The notes under the pieces were generated by a model. That model did no database searches. It was not told the DNA's origin and saw only the letters and a program-made list of their open reading frames with translations. The translations under genes and the position numbers were made by a program. This document shows positions 8,841-19,970 of a stretch of DNA of 64,000 bases, piece after piece; the first letter of the stretch is position 1; every line of letters starts with the position of its first letter. Origin of the DNA: Siphonodentalium dalli (Eukaryota > Mollusca > Scaphopoda > Gadilida > Siphonodentaliidae). Location of the stretch: the NCBI GenBank assembly GCA_032622095.1, contig CP136067.1:136589990-136653989 (forward strand), read 5' to 3'.

Positions 8841-11620
8841 GTAATGTCAGTCACGAAAATACTACCTTTTTTGGTATAAAACAATATTGCATGACAATAT
8901 AACAACCATATCTTAGAGACGCTCAATATACCTGAGCCTCAATGTCTGTGTTCAAAATAAGCACCATTGGATATCTAAGTTGACCGCTAGCAAGAGTTGA
9001 AATATGTAATGTCAGTCACACGTAATGTCAGTCACGGCATGTAATGTCAGTCACGTTTTGCAATTTGTTCCTATTCTGGTAGATGACATAAAAATATTGT
9101 AAGAAAACATACTACATGTTTTAATTGGATTTGTAAACATATGCAGTTCCATATAAGTGCATCTACTCTCTGTTCTCATGATGTACATGTACCGGTATGT
9201 GAGCATTGAATGCACGGTATGTGTAGCGGTATTTCATATAAGAAATGTTTCAGAACATGGATGGCGAGTGAATAAGTCGTACACGTCGCACTTATCTCCT
9301 GAGATGTGTTTTTGAGATTTTAACATATGAAGTTTCTGTTATGGTCAGTGCTGGGAAGTTCTGGAAATGGCCTTCACGTGAAGACAAGCTTATATATCAA
9401 CGGGAAGACATATGCAAGAAACTGAATGGCCCAGTTGTTGTTAATTCACGTGGGAATTTTGATTTCCCAGCAAATAGTTAAATGCATGGTATATATATGA
9501 TGACACAGTGCAGTTCTTTGTTCAATATTATTTAGTGCGAATGGATGTACTGTGATATTACAGAGCTCTGATTCTTAATTGGCAGTACTATTTATTCAGT
9601 GATTGGTTTAATGTTCTTATCTCCGAATAAACAAACTATCAATAAAATTCAATATCATGATCATTGGTACACAATTGTGAATATAATTCACCATTGGTCT
9701 ATTCTAAAAAGAAGTATGCAAAGTCTGAGCTGCTAACCGGTATATATTTGGTGTCAATAGGCAACCGTGTGTCTTTTAACGCCCCAATATCTATCACAGT
9801 AATTACATATACTAAAGTTCTTCTTATCACAATAGGGATGTTTATTGAGAAACTTCTAACTTCTCCCTTCAAGCATTCATAAACTTAAATTAGCTATGGA
9901 TGTGGTGGAAAATATGCGACAAATTGTTTGACGTGTAAAGTTAGAAGTTTTTCAATCTAAACTTCCCTAATATTTCCAGTAAAATCCTGCTGTTTGCATG
10001 AAAAAAAAACTACTACAAATGGGGCTGCAACGATTCATCATGATTTCAATGCATCGCAATTTAGTCAGTGCATCGCATCGTAAATGTCTGAAGTGATAAA
10101 TCACGATTTATGAAAGGCACACTTTTGAATAAAAACTCATCAAATGCTTTCTAACAACACTCAAGAATTCAGTTTCTCAACATTTATTTCCAAGAGTGAC
10201 ATCAATTTCATCAATGAGAAAGAGAAAGTTAGTAGGCAATTTACCCTTCCTAATTGCATGAATCAGATTGGTTACCATTTGGGCAATGAGCAACTTGATC
10301 CCTACAATGAGCCTGAACAAGGCTGAATTAATTCATAGATATACATGTAGTGACAACTAGCAATTGTGCATCGTGGTTCACACCCCATCGAAGCATAAAC
10401 ATTGGGATGTGCATTGCAACGTGAACTTCCGCATTGTTACAGCCCAAACTACAAGTGGGCTGAAAATTATCAGCTAGGTTATATATTCAGAAATTCATGT
10501 TCCCAGGTATAATAAACAGTGTGCTCAGACTTTTGTTGTGGTAATGAGTTGTTCAACTTCTACGAGAAAGTCCCAGTATTATGTTATCATATTTCTCGGG
10601 AGGCTGCCATTCAATGACGATCCTTATCCACTTATTTATTTATTCAACTTGTATAAAATCAAAATATATCTCACTAAATACTGGTAAACAAACTGTACCA
10701 GGGAAATTTCAACACAGATTTGATGTGAAATATCCAACTGAAATGTCATATGCATGAAATATTTGTTGAAAATGTTTGCCAAAGTATAAGACAACTACGC
10801 AAATCACCTCCCATTTTCCTGGTCTCCGAACGCTATTGTCTGAAAAACTTGTGCAAAAGGTAATTGAGAATTTGTTCATAGGCTAATGTTTTGCACAAAT
10901 TTAATCAAATAATATCAGTCACAGACATTAGTCTATTCATAATATTTTTTTGAAATTCCAACTATAATAATTGAAAAAGGTGTTCATATTAAATTATTTG
11001 AATGTAAAACAACTTAAATTTGAAATCTAGTTACGATGTATCTTGGATAATTTTGTGTAATGTCAGTCACGCTTACATTAGCCAATGTCATGTTCATGTG
11101 CTGTATATGGTAATAAAATATATTAAATGCATTTAAACCCCATAAAATATGACTTTAGGGCACTAATTACTCATTTGGATCAGAAACTGTTGGAAATAGT
11201 TGATATATTTCATAGCGTAATGTCAGTCACGAAATTAGTGTAATGTCAGTCACGCATAATTTGGACAACAACAAATATTTAATTATAGTTCTAAGCTTAA
11301 ATTTTGCTTTTACATTATCTTGAAATATCTACCATGAAAAATTAACAAAGAAAAACATATGAGTTTCTGTAAATTTAAGACAAATTTAATTTGAAAACAA
11401 GTTGGCAATGTGCCTTGATATTTTCATGTAATGTCAGTCACGCTAACATTGAACGATGCCATTTTATCATCGCTTGACTAAATTCAGAATAATGCACATT
11501 TTTGGGTGCACCCTGGCACAAGCCAACATCACACATAGAAATAAGATTATATATTTATACATGTTGCTGGTATCACCACAATGAATCTGGAAAAAGTTCT
11601 TTGAATGTAATGTCAGTCAC
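8841..11620 (+). repeat. Nine dispersed same-strand copies of GTAATGTCAGTCAC
   Basis: Exact 14-mers start at 8841, 9006, 9022, 9041, 11057, 11217, 11240, 11428 and 11607; seven of the nine continue with G. They come as clusters (three between 9006 and 9055) and singles, at spacings of 16, 19, 23 and hundreds of bp, so this is not a simple tandem array. Two larger segments (about 10950-11110 and 11330-11470) are diverged duplicates in which the 14-mer stayed intact. A degenerate version is at about 10913-10932. Confidence 0.85.
10021..10446. mobile_element. hAT-like MITE
   Basis: The left end GGGGCTGCAACGATTCATC and the right end (reverse complement GGGCTGTAACAATGCGG) form imperfect terminal inverted repeats that start with GGGCTGYAACRAT, typical of hAT-derived MITEs. 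ACTACAAA/ACTACAAG flank it as a possible 8-bp target duplication. There is no transposase. Confidence 0.6.
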
Positions 11621-11758
11621 ATGGAATTGCCCTTATAAGGAAATTGTCAGTTATGATCAGTTATACCGGTACTTCATACCATTATTCTAACAAATGTCAA
11701 CCTGATAGAATTCCCACAATCTCTTTAATATTGTCATGCCATGGCCAATTTAACACTA

Positions 11759-12102
11759 AGTGAACGTTCAGATTACCACCATACAATCGTCGTAGGAAGT
11801 AACCGCTCAACTGTGCATGCTCACCTCAAAATCGTAGGTAAAAAATAATATCATGCACTGTTTTATTTAAAAGCGAAATTGTGGCGTATCCTTGGTTATC
11901 CCCATTTGCGACGTAATCACTAATCAGTCATGTGTATGTAAAAATTGTGGCCTGAAGGATCGCATGATAGTCAATCACATGCTTTACAAAAAAACTGTGA
12001 TTTCATCATGTACGACATCGTAATCATGTGAACAAACTATCCACGATCTCGTCGATCCCGGTTCCTCCGCTTAAGATTGTATCTTTCATCTGTACGTTCA
12101 CT
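11759..12102. mobile_element. MITE with 15-bp AGTGAACG terminal repeats
   Basis: AGTGAACGTTCAGAT at 11759-11773 is the inverted match of ATCTGTACGTTCACT at 12088-12102 with one mismatch. Complementarity continues imperfectly inward (TACAATC...GGAACC). About 344 bp long. Confidence 0.7.
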
Positions 12103-12117
12103 GAGTGAACATTCATG

Positions 12118-12450
12118 ATTCATATGACTACGATTCAATTGTAAGTGGACAGATTCCCATCTTGGGTAATAACCGATAGTTGGACTGCGCATGCTCACGA
12201 CATGATCACGAGTTATATCAATGCAGAATTGCTAAATTGTGACGTATCCTTGGTTACCTCCACTTGGTGAAATTTGCGTGTACGTAAAAATTGTACAAAG
12301 TAAATGGAAATATCATAGGATAGTTAATCACGTGGTTAACCACCGATATTAAATATACTCATCTGCGATGACATCGTAACAAACTATCCATGATTTTGTC
12401 AGGCCCGATTCCTCCACTTACGATTGAATTATGGTCTTCTGACATCTGAA
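12118..12450. mobile_element. Second, diverged copy of the 11759-12102 MITE, in tandem
   Basis: It shares GTGACGTATCCTTGGTTA, GCGCATGCTCAC-like and ACAAACTATCCATGAT blocks in the same order as the preceding element. Its own ends pair through ATTCAATTGTAAGTGGA and TCCACTTACGATTGAAT. Confidence 0.6.
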
Positions 12451-13107
12451 TCGCCGAAAATGCTAATATTGTTGGAAGAATGAACTTTACACTTGTTTTT
12501 TGAATATGTTTGCAAATTATGAAAATACATGCATCCATATCACATATATATGTACATGTATTTTTTCTTCAATTACAGAAATACCAGATTCATTAGCCAT
12601 GGTGGATGCGGCATCATGCCCTCTCATCTTCAACATATGAAGATTGATTTCGCCCATGATTAGTCTTAAAGTCGCCGTCGCGAAGTTCATATTTTACCAA
12701 TTTCCCCGCTTATTAGACCAACAGAGTCGTTCTGAGAACGAAATTAATCGTCCCAAGATTAGCCGCTATCGATTCGCATTCCAGGAAACCCCACTGGCAT
12801 GCGCACAGCAGTAAACGCGAACTGCAGATTGGGTGTAATTTATTTTTGACCCGTGACGTCATTAATCACCTTGCGGCATTCTGTTGACATTGTGTTATCG
12901 AAATCGGTTTCTGCGTGGTTTTGTTTTAGTTCACAAACATGTTTCGTTTTCGTTGGAAATCGTGAATTCGGAATGTATTTATGTGTGTAATAAAATATTG
13001 AATAATACGACATGAATTATTCGCGTGGCCAAAAAAATCCGGAGTAAATTCGTACATATTTGGACGAAGTTCGTGTGTCACTGTGACTGTCAGAATAGGA
13101 CCACAGC
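12451..13107. other. Unassigned intergenic stretch
   Basis: I see no gene, repeat end or RNA fold that I can support here. Confidence 0.3.
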
Positions 13108-13166
13108 AGATCATGCCATGAATCTCTACTCCCGTGCCGCTGGAGTAGGTATTCGTGGCATGATCT
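13108..13166. ncRNA. Pre-miRNA-shaped hairpin
   Basis: Two 25-nt arms (13108-13132 and 13142-13166) enclose a 9-nt loop. Read as plus-strand RNA, 24 of 25 positions pair, counting two G-U wobbles; one C-U mismatch remains. Size and loop fit a microRNA precursor, but a small palindromic repeat would look the same. I recognise no known miRNA seed. Confidence 0.3.
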
Positions 13167-13499
13167 ACATGTAGGTCCACGGGAACTTCGAAATTTATTA
13201 ACTTTCAACCTATTGTTGATATGAAATGCATGGGATACGTGACCGCTTTCGCAGATTTCTGCTTTCAAGTCCCACAAGAAGAGTACTAATTACGTTTCTG
13301 GCTGAACTATCAGAAGGGGTTCTTGGGTGGCTATGCTGTCTACGTATCTGCATGTATCATCTTTGTGAAAATGATTTTAATATGATCAAACAGTGAAATA
13401 CAGATCTATACAGTATACCATGGCTTCTTCCATTCGTTGAGTTGAAAAAGTTAATACTGGAGTGTTATTACGCTGAATAATATAATATCTATGTTCAGG

Positions 13500-14380
13500 G
13501 TAAACACACCAGCCCCTCCCAAAATGGGCCGCATCCTCTGGATTGTATGGGGTTCAAGTTTTTTTTTCCAATTTTCCTCTGACTCATTCTTTTTTATTAT
13601 AATATACAAAAATGTGACAACAATAACGACCATAAAAAACGTTTGCTTTAAAAATAGTGAACCAAAATCATTATTTTATCATTTTATGCAGATTAGTTCC
13701 ATACATCACCTTCTCAGGAGAAGTCTATTTCTTGCCATTTCATGACTATAAAGCAAAATAATCAATAAAACCCCCAAGATGATTTTTTGTCATGTAGGTC
13801 CTGGACTTCTTCCCTTCCTAGCCTGGATATCTTACCCCCACCCAAACCCTGACTCAAACAACATTTTCTCGGAAGAAGTTAATTTCTCATTGTTTCGTGA
13901 CTATATAAAGCAAAATAAGCAATAAAACCATGATTTTTCTCAAGTAGGCGCTGGTGTTGGGGGGGGGGGGGGGGGGGGGGGGCTGCATCATGTTCTGGAA
14001 TCTTCGTTTCATGACTTTATAAAGCAAAATAAGCAATGAAACCATGAGACAATTTTTTGTCATGTAGGTACTGGGTTGTGGGTAGCTATCCAGACCTGGA
14101 CATTTGAAAGAATGAAATTAAATAAAAACAAATTTAAATCTCAAGTCATTTTTCTCGCCATTTCAGGATCAAATAATCAATTGTGTGATTAAAAAAATAT
14201 GTCGCTTGGAAAAAAATATATTTTAATAAAAAAAAAAAAAGGGAATTATAAAAAAAAAACATTGTTCTGGCAATTTCAGGATCAAACTATGAAAAGTGGG
14301 GGGAAATTTGTCACTTGAAAATAATTTTTTTTTAAATAAAAACAAAGTTAAATATCAAACAATTTGGCCATTCCAGAGTC
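13500..14380. repeat. Imperfect repeat array with poly(G), forward orientation
   Basis: Units of roughly 150-200 bp contain TGACTATATAAAGCAAAATAAGCAATAAAACC and a TGTCATGTAGG segment. One unit carries a 24-base G run (13959-13982). Decayed, non-coding. Confidence 0.6.
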
Positions 14381-15014
14381 AAACGTTATCAAATGAATGA
14401 AATTATTTTCAGTCATATATGGGAGATGAAGATTAGGGAGATACATTGTAACAAACTATTAAGATTTCATTCATTTATTCATGCATTTCTCCAGCTCGGG
14501 CAAACGAAAGCCCCTGTAATTTCCACCATCATTTGGGAAAGCATACTGAAATTACTGATGCCATTCACAACACACGATGGAAGAGGTCTGCAGTTATGCA
14601 AAACATGGTAGCCATAGCACCACCGAATAAACTGTCTATGCGATATGCCTGTATTTGTTGTGCAGAGGTCCATTAAACGGATGACTATACTGTTGTTGGT
14701 ATCCTAACCATGCAACTTCAAGTAGCCATGGGTCCAGGCACACACTCCTGAAGGGGACAGTCTCTGTGATACACTTGAAGTGTCCTTCTTCCTATGAAAT
14801 CGCTTTTGTCACTTCCTTTAGCTTGGTCTCAACTTTTTCAATCTCATGGCAACATCTGCACTCACAGGTACATTGTAGTCTCCATCACATACATAGGTGC
14901 ATGAACACCTGAAATGACAAGGGAAATACATTTATTATGGAACAACTCAGAGTTAACATTCAATTCCTCAATTTTGTTGATGCAAACTTTGACAAATTTG
15001 TAACAAACTCGACA

Positions 15015-15215
15015 TACAGTAATGCCCTAAATAATCGACCCCTTAACCACATCAGAATTATAGGTATAGTTTCAGGATTCAGTTTGAAATATGGCTTGTG
15101 GAAATTCATCGGAAAGCTCTCATGAAGGCAACAAGTCATATTTCGGACTAAATCCTGAAAAGTTACCCACAGTTCTGCTGTGGTTAAGGGGTTGAATGTT
15201 TAGGTCATTGCTGTA
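15015..15215. mobile_element. Palindromic MITE TACAGTAATGCCC, copy 1
   Basis: It begins TACAGTAATGCCC and ends with the inverted match CATTGCTGTA, and the whole body folds on itself (AACCACATCAGAATT pairs with GTTCTGCTGTGGTT). TA at the ends suggests a Tc1/mariner-type target. Four more copies in the window share the core TCCGACTAAATCCTGAAAA. Confidence 0.75.
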
Positions 15216-15439
15216 TGTTCTGATGAATGACAGTGGGCATGCGTCTGTCCGTCCACTTGTTCTCATGGATACATGCATCTTGGATAAGTTCCGCACAAAT
15301 TTGTTATCAGAAGTTATACCTGCTGAATTGTTTACCAGGTATCTATTTCATTATCCAGTTTTGTTAATATCCTGTTTTAAAGATTCACAGCTTATACTAT
15401 AGTAGTTTGTTTACCTGGTGTACATGATATCTCCCCCAG

Positions 15440-16180
15440 TGCATCCCCCCTTTTTACTATTTTCAGTCTGTCAAATGCTCACACCCACCGAGAATTCAAC
15501 ATATGACAAAATATAAATGTACACGTATTAATTTATTGCTTATTTATTTTTATGTTATAGTCATTAAATGGCGATAAATTAACATGTTACAAGTTGTTTG
15601 AGTCAGGGTTTGGGTGGAGAGGGGGGAATTAGATACCCAGGTCTGAATATCCCCCACACCCAGCATCTACATAAGAGTATATGACAAAAATAAACTAATT
15701 ATTTTATTGCTTATATTGCCCTATAATGCTATATATCCATTAAAATTTTGATTGAGTCAGGATTTGGGTTGAGAGAAATTACACAGGCCTGAATATCCAT
15801 ACCCCCCCCCCCCCCAAAAGAAACCAGCAGCTGCATATGAGACAAAAATATCTTATTATTTATCACTTACATTTACCGGTATATCGCTTTATATAGTCAT
15901 GAAATATATATGGCGAGAAATTAAAATTAATCGAGAAAAATTTCATTGAGTCAGGGTTTGGGGTGGGAGGGGGGAATACCGAGGCTTGAGTATCTCTCGC
16001 CTTTTCATGAGTGTATGAAGCAAAATAAGCAACTTATAAAATAATAAATTCATTTTTGTCATAAGTAGCTGCTCGGTTGGGGAGTGGGGGCGATAATAAA
16101 CCCGGGTATCTTTCTCCTGCCCCAAATACTGACTCAAACAACTTTGGAAAGTTAATTTCTTTCCGTTTCATGACTATATA
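15440..16180. repeat. Inverted counterpart of the poly(G) repeat array
   Basis: The same unit as at 13500-14380 read mainly on the other strand (GAGTCAGGGTTTGGG, TTATTGCTTATTTTAT), three to four diverged units; the last part flips back to forward orientation (GACTCAAACAACTTTGG). Confidence 0.55.
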
Positions 16181-16479
16181 TTCAGAAATAGCATACATTG
16201 GCATGTATAGACCAAGTTTTCTCAGTCCACAACAGCTTGGGAAATTGGTTGGGTTGATGCTGTTTTGGACCGAGAATCCAAGATGCCTCCTGTTGCTCTT
16301 CTATACCAGTACCGGTACCGTAACAGATTTTCATTCAAAAGACATACTACATGTACATGTATAGTACCCCGACAGTCATGTGAACCCATGAATATAATCA
16401 TCTCACTTGGACCACAATGAATCTGTCTTCAAAATGATATACAATGTACCATATACTGTTATAGAAAATATCCACACCA

Positions 16480-16680
16480 AGATATTATCTCGACTCTCTC
16501 GAGATTTCGAGAAAAGAATCTTGAGATATTAACATATTTTCTCGAGATCATACGGCAAGATCTCAAGAAAATATGCAGAGATCTCAAGATAATATCGCGA
16601 GATACTAGTAATATGTTCAGAGCTTGAGATGCGCATGTCAGGATCTCAAGATGTGTCGAGATAACAATTAACAATAACAT
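16480..16680. repeat. Degenerate array built on GAGATCTCAAGATAATAT
   Basis: About eight imperfect units of 20-30 bp with palindromic ATCTCAAGA/TCTTGAGAT words in both orientations. Confidence 0.55.
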
Positions 16681-17715
16681 GTTGAATATTCAACTTTCAA
16701 GACACTTTTTTTTTCTTGCACAATGTCACAAATCAAGAGTTAGCTAATTTTTGGCAAATTATTATTTTAGCCAGTGCAAACACTGTCTCTGATTGTCATA
16801 GTACTGATACTAATAGCTGAATCCAATGTCAATCCGTGAGCAGCCATGGACTGGCAGTGGTCGAGTCCAGAATTTCAATACATCAAAAAATTGACATTTT
16901 TAGTAAAAAAAAAATACTACTGGTACTAGTATATTTTTAGACTAACATTTCGGCAGACACACAACTTTTCCTTGAATTATATTTCATATTTCGATGTATT
17001 GAGTATGCGTAATGATTATTACACATGTCCGCTCGTATAAACGGGGTTTTAGCTAGTATTTACATCAATTTTATTTTCACATGTTTTGCCAGTGACCGCG
17101 ATATTTTTAATAAGAGACGCTCAGTGACTCACCATTTTCGTACGCGATTTTCATCTCTTCGCCATCCAAGGTCTGGATCGTTTGGTGGTCTCACACCATG
17201 GTAATTTTGTGGTAATTCCGGCTCGTGCATGTACGCTCCCGTTGTCAAATTTAAAGTGTCTTCTGACGAATCAGACGAGGAACAATCAGATCGCAAAAAA
17301 TGTTTCTGTCAGTGTCAGCCATTGTGGGAAATACCCAAGGTCCTTACGTACGTCACACGCTTTCTCGCAAATAACTGTTTCCGTCAAAATAGATAATGAG
17401 GTGAGGCATCATGCTATCACCCAGACACACACAGTCGTAAACACTCGTATCTTTCAGACAGCGGGGGATTGTTTTCTTAAATAAGTGTGCATAACTTGAT
17501 ACAAATATGAATAAATGAACATATATTGAGAATTTTCGCGACGTCGACTTTAAGCGTCGGTCCTGTCTAGCTAGACACGTGGCAATGAACAAATGACAGG
17601 TGAAATATCACTGGAAGTCTGTTCGCCAAAATACCAGTGGTGAGTTTATATCTATAGCTACCATGCAGATGAATATTTGTACATTGTCACCAATACATGT
17701 ATATACCGCTATCCT
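16681..17715. other. Unassigned intergenic stretch
   Basis: No supported gene. A frame of 100 codons at 17182-17484 has no recognisable domain and I treat it as chance. Confidence 0.3.
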
Positions 17716-17724
17716 CAAAATTAT

Positions 17725-18585
17725 GGACCTTAAACTGTTTTCTTCGGTTTGGGTACCTCCCCCCCCCCCCCAAAACAGCAAAAACTGCAGTTTTTTTCCA
17801 CTGACCATTTGCCCCCCCCCCCCCCACCCCCCAGAAAAATCAAATCTACCCCAGCCGGACAACAACTCGGTTTGACCGGAAACCGAAAAAAAACACCTGA
17901 GCATACAATTCACGAGAATGTGCTTGGTAACTTAGTTTAGATTATTATGACTAAAATGGTCATTGTCTACCAGTAGAACGCAGATTTGTACCTCGTGATG
18001 TCATGACATGTACAAACATGTATATTGGTGATCGCAACGCTACCGGTATGTATGCACTTTAAAAAATGACAACTAGTCATTACCTCGACTTTGAAAAATC
18101 TGATGCAAATGAGATGAGTGAGATACCAGCATATAACTGTTTTCTGATACCATTGGAGGAGAAATTGTTTAATACATGGGATAGTTCTGCAGTAAAAATT
18201 TGCCATATAAGCGATCGCAGGGTAGAATTCTGCAATCGACTGGTAGACACTGACATAGTTGGCATTATTAAGAGGGTTACTGGGGTCAATATCACATGTA
18301 AACCAAGACAGTGGTTATCCAAAATTGTTTTATGTGGATTGTACTACTCATGTATATATGATTTGGATATTAAGGTTAATCCATATTCTATAAAATGAGA
18401 GAAAATTGAAGTTGTGAGTCTGAAAATACATATTTGGAATTTTTTTTACATGCTACCCCCCCCCCCCCCCTAAATGAATAAGGACAAAATTTACGTGTAA
18501 ATTTTTTACGCCCAGGTACCCCCCCCCCCCCCCCCACCCCCGGTACGTTGTGTCCCGCAGTTTTTTTCTGCGGGGGGGGGGATAC
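17725..18585 (+). repeat. Poly(C)-rich repeat, family P, copy 1
   Basis: It starts near TGTTTTCTTCGGTTTGGG and ends near GTACGTTGTGTCCCGCAG. It contains C runs at 17759-17771, 17812-17825, 18456-18470 and 18519-18535. It is nearly identical to 27967-28775 apart from small indels and the length of the C runs. It carries an open frame of 110 codons (18066-18398). Confidence 0.8.
18066..18398 (+). CDS. Repeat-borne 110-residue open frame, function unknown
   Basis: It starts MTTSHYLDFEKS and ends VNPYSIK. The second copy of the repeat (28291-28620) keeps the frame with a single-codon deletion and about five replacements. No domain is recognised. Most base differences between copies change residues, which argues against strong selection. 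It may be a short exon fragment captured by the repeat, or chance. Confidence 0.25.
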   Translation: MTTSHYLDFEKSDANEMSEIPAYNCFLIPLEEKLFNTWDSSAVKICHISDRRVEFCNRLVDTDIVGIIKRVTGVNITCKPRQWLSKIVLCGLYYSCIYDLDIKVNPYSIK

Positions 18586-19028
18586 CTGGTAATGATCGCA
18601 GTATATGATATCCACCACGGTATCAAGTCGATTACTGTTGTGGAGCACCATGCAGTTATGATACACCAACAAATATCACACCAAAAGTTGAAAATTAAAA
18701 CAGCCACATGGATCTTGTTCAATGAACTTATATATGCATGAATAAGATGAATCACTAAATTATATTTTCATGCTTGTTTGTGTAATGCCAATCAATGCAG
18801 CCTGACAACATGGATGGGTGGAGTTTATAAATTGACAGCCGAAACAATGTTGGCAACTTCAAAGTTCATTATGTGCTACATTTAACCCCCGTATATACAA
18901 TACAATTTTTCTATCAGCGTTCCCATGTCCTATATTTGGAGTACTATATACATATGTACATGTAACGAAGGCCATCCGTTCCACAGATATGAGGAAAAAC
19001 ACTGCATTTTATTTTCATGCATGCGAAA

Positions 19029-19158
19029 CATGACAACATGCATATGGGGTGTAACATGACAACATGCATATGGGGTGTAACATGACAACATGCATATGGG
19101 GTGTAACATGACAACATGCATATAGGGTGTAACATGACAACATGCATATGGGGTGTAA
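19029..19158. repeat. Five tandem units of 26 bp
   Basis: The unit CATGACAACATGCATATGGG plus GTGTAA is repeated exactly five times; only unit 4 (19107-19132) has a one-base change. The low divergence indicates recent expansion. Confidence 0.95.
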
Positions 19159-19427
19159 CTGCGGTATATGCAGCTTTGAAACTGTACTAGTAACCATAAT
19201 GAGGTGTTGGAGGTTACTGTGCTTTATATCTTTAATACTGCAGTATTAACGGGGGGGGGGGGTACTATACTAAGAGGTGGCCAATTACTTTGAGTATACA
19301 TGTAGCCATACCTCACACATGAAACAGGGCTTGACTTATTCATGGAAAAATAGGTACGCGGAGCAATACATAACACCTAGTCTGCTTAGTATATTTTACA
19401 TAAATATCAACCGATTTTGTGCAGTGT

Positions 19428-19564
19428 TGAAGCGGTAACCTTCTAGTACTGCTGTGTTAGAAGTTTCTGGTGTGAGACCACACAAGCCATATTTCTGAAT
19501 AAATCCTGAAAAATTACCCACAATCCTGAGGTTAAGTGGTCACTTACTTTGGGCATTACTGTAA
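19428..19564. mobile_element. Palindromic MITE TACAGTAATGCCC, right half (copy 2)
   Basis: It retains CACAAGCCATATTTCTG, AATCCTGAAAAATTACCC and the right end GGGCATTACTGTA. The left half is lost or too diverged to see. Confidence 0.6.
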
Positions 19565-19818
19565 TTCCCTGACATTCCCCCAATATATGACTAAAAGAAA
19601 ATTCACCCTTTTGAAGTTTTGATATCGTTTAACCATGAAATGGCTCGAAAAAGATGTTTTATGAGATTTACGTTTGTTTTTTATTTAATTTTGTTTGTTC
19701 AAGTAGCATATCAAATGAGTGAAATTTTATTTTAGTCATTCATGTGGGTATCGTGAGTGGGGAGATATTTAAGGGGAGGTATCCTGTTACAACGGTATAT
19801 GCTACTAGTACATGTACA

Positions 19819-19970
19819 TAAGTATTAACTGTCATGTGGACTGTTTTTATGGAGATGTAACCGTGAGGTAAGTGGACATAACTTGTGTAAAACCCTTTAC
19901 ATACAAGTTATGACCACTTACCTCACGGTTACATCTCCATTAAAATAGTCTACATGACAGTTAATCCTTA
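19819..19970. repeat. Long hairpin with arms of about 65 nt
   Basis: TGGAGATGTAACCGTGAGGT on the left pairs with its complement ACCTCACGGTTACATCTCCA on the right. The arms run from about 19819 to 19888 and from 19896 to 19970 around a loop of about 7 nt. A transcript would form a nearly perfect duplex. Confidence 0.85.

Noticed and set aside
9664-9882. Open frame of 72 codons near the 14-mer cluster
   Set aside because: No domain, no splice context, AT-rich composition equal to its surroundings.
8841-11620. CRISPR-like reading of the regularly recurring 14-mer
   Set aside because: The repeat is too short, spacing is irregular, and the sequence is clearly eukaryotic.
8841-11620. The 14-mer as a repeated peptide (for example CNVSH, or VTDIT on the other strand)
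   Set aside because: No long frame covers the copies in a common phase on either strand, so coding is not supported.
19029-19158. CRISPR array
   Set aside because: Units are directly adjacent with no spacers; it is a minisatellite.
18930-19197. Several overlapping minus-strand frames with repeated CMLSCYTPYA-like peptides
   Set aside because: All are translations of the 26-bp tandem repeat; no conserved domain and open in several phases.
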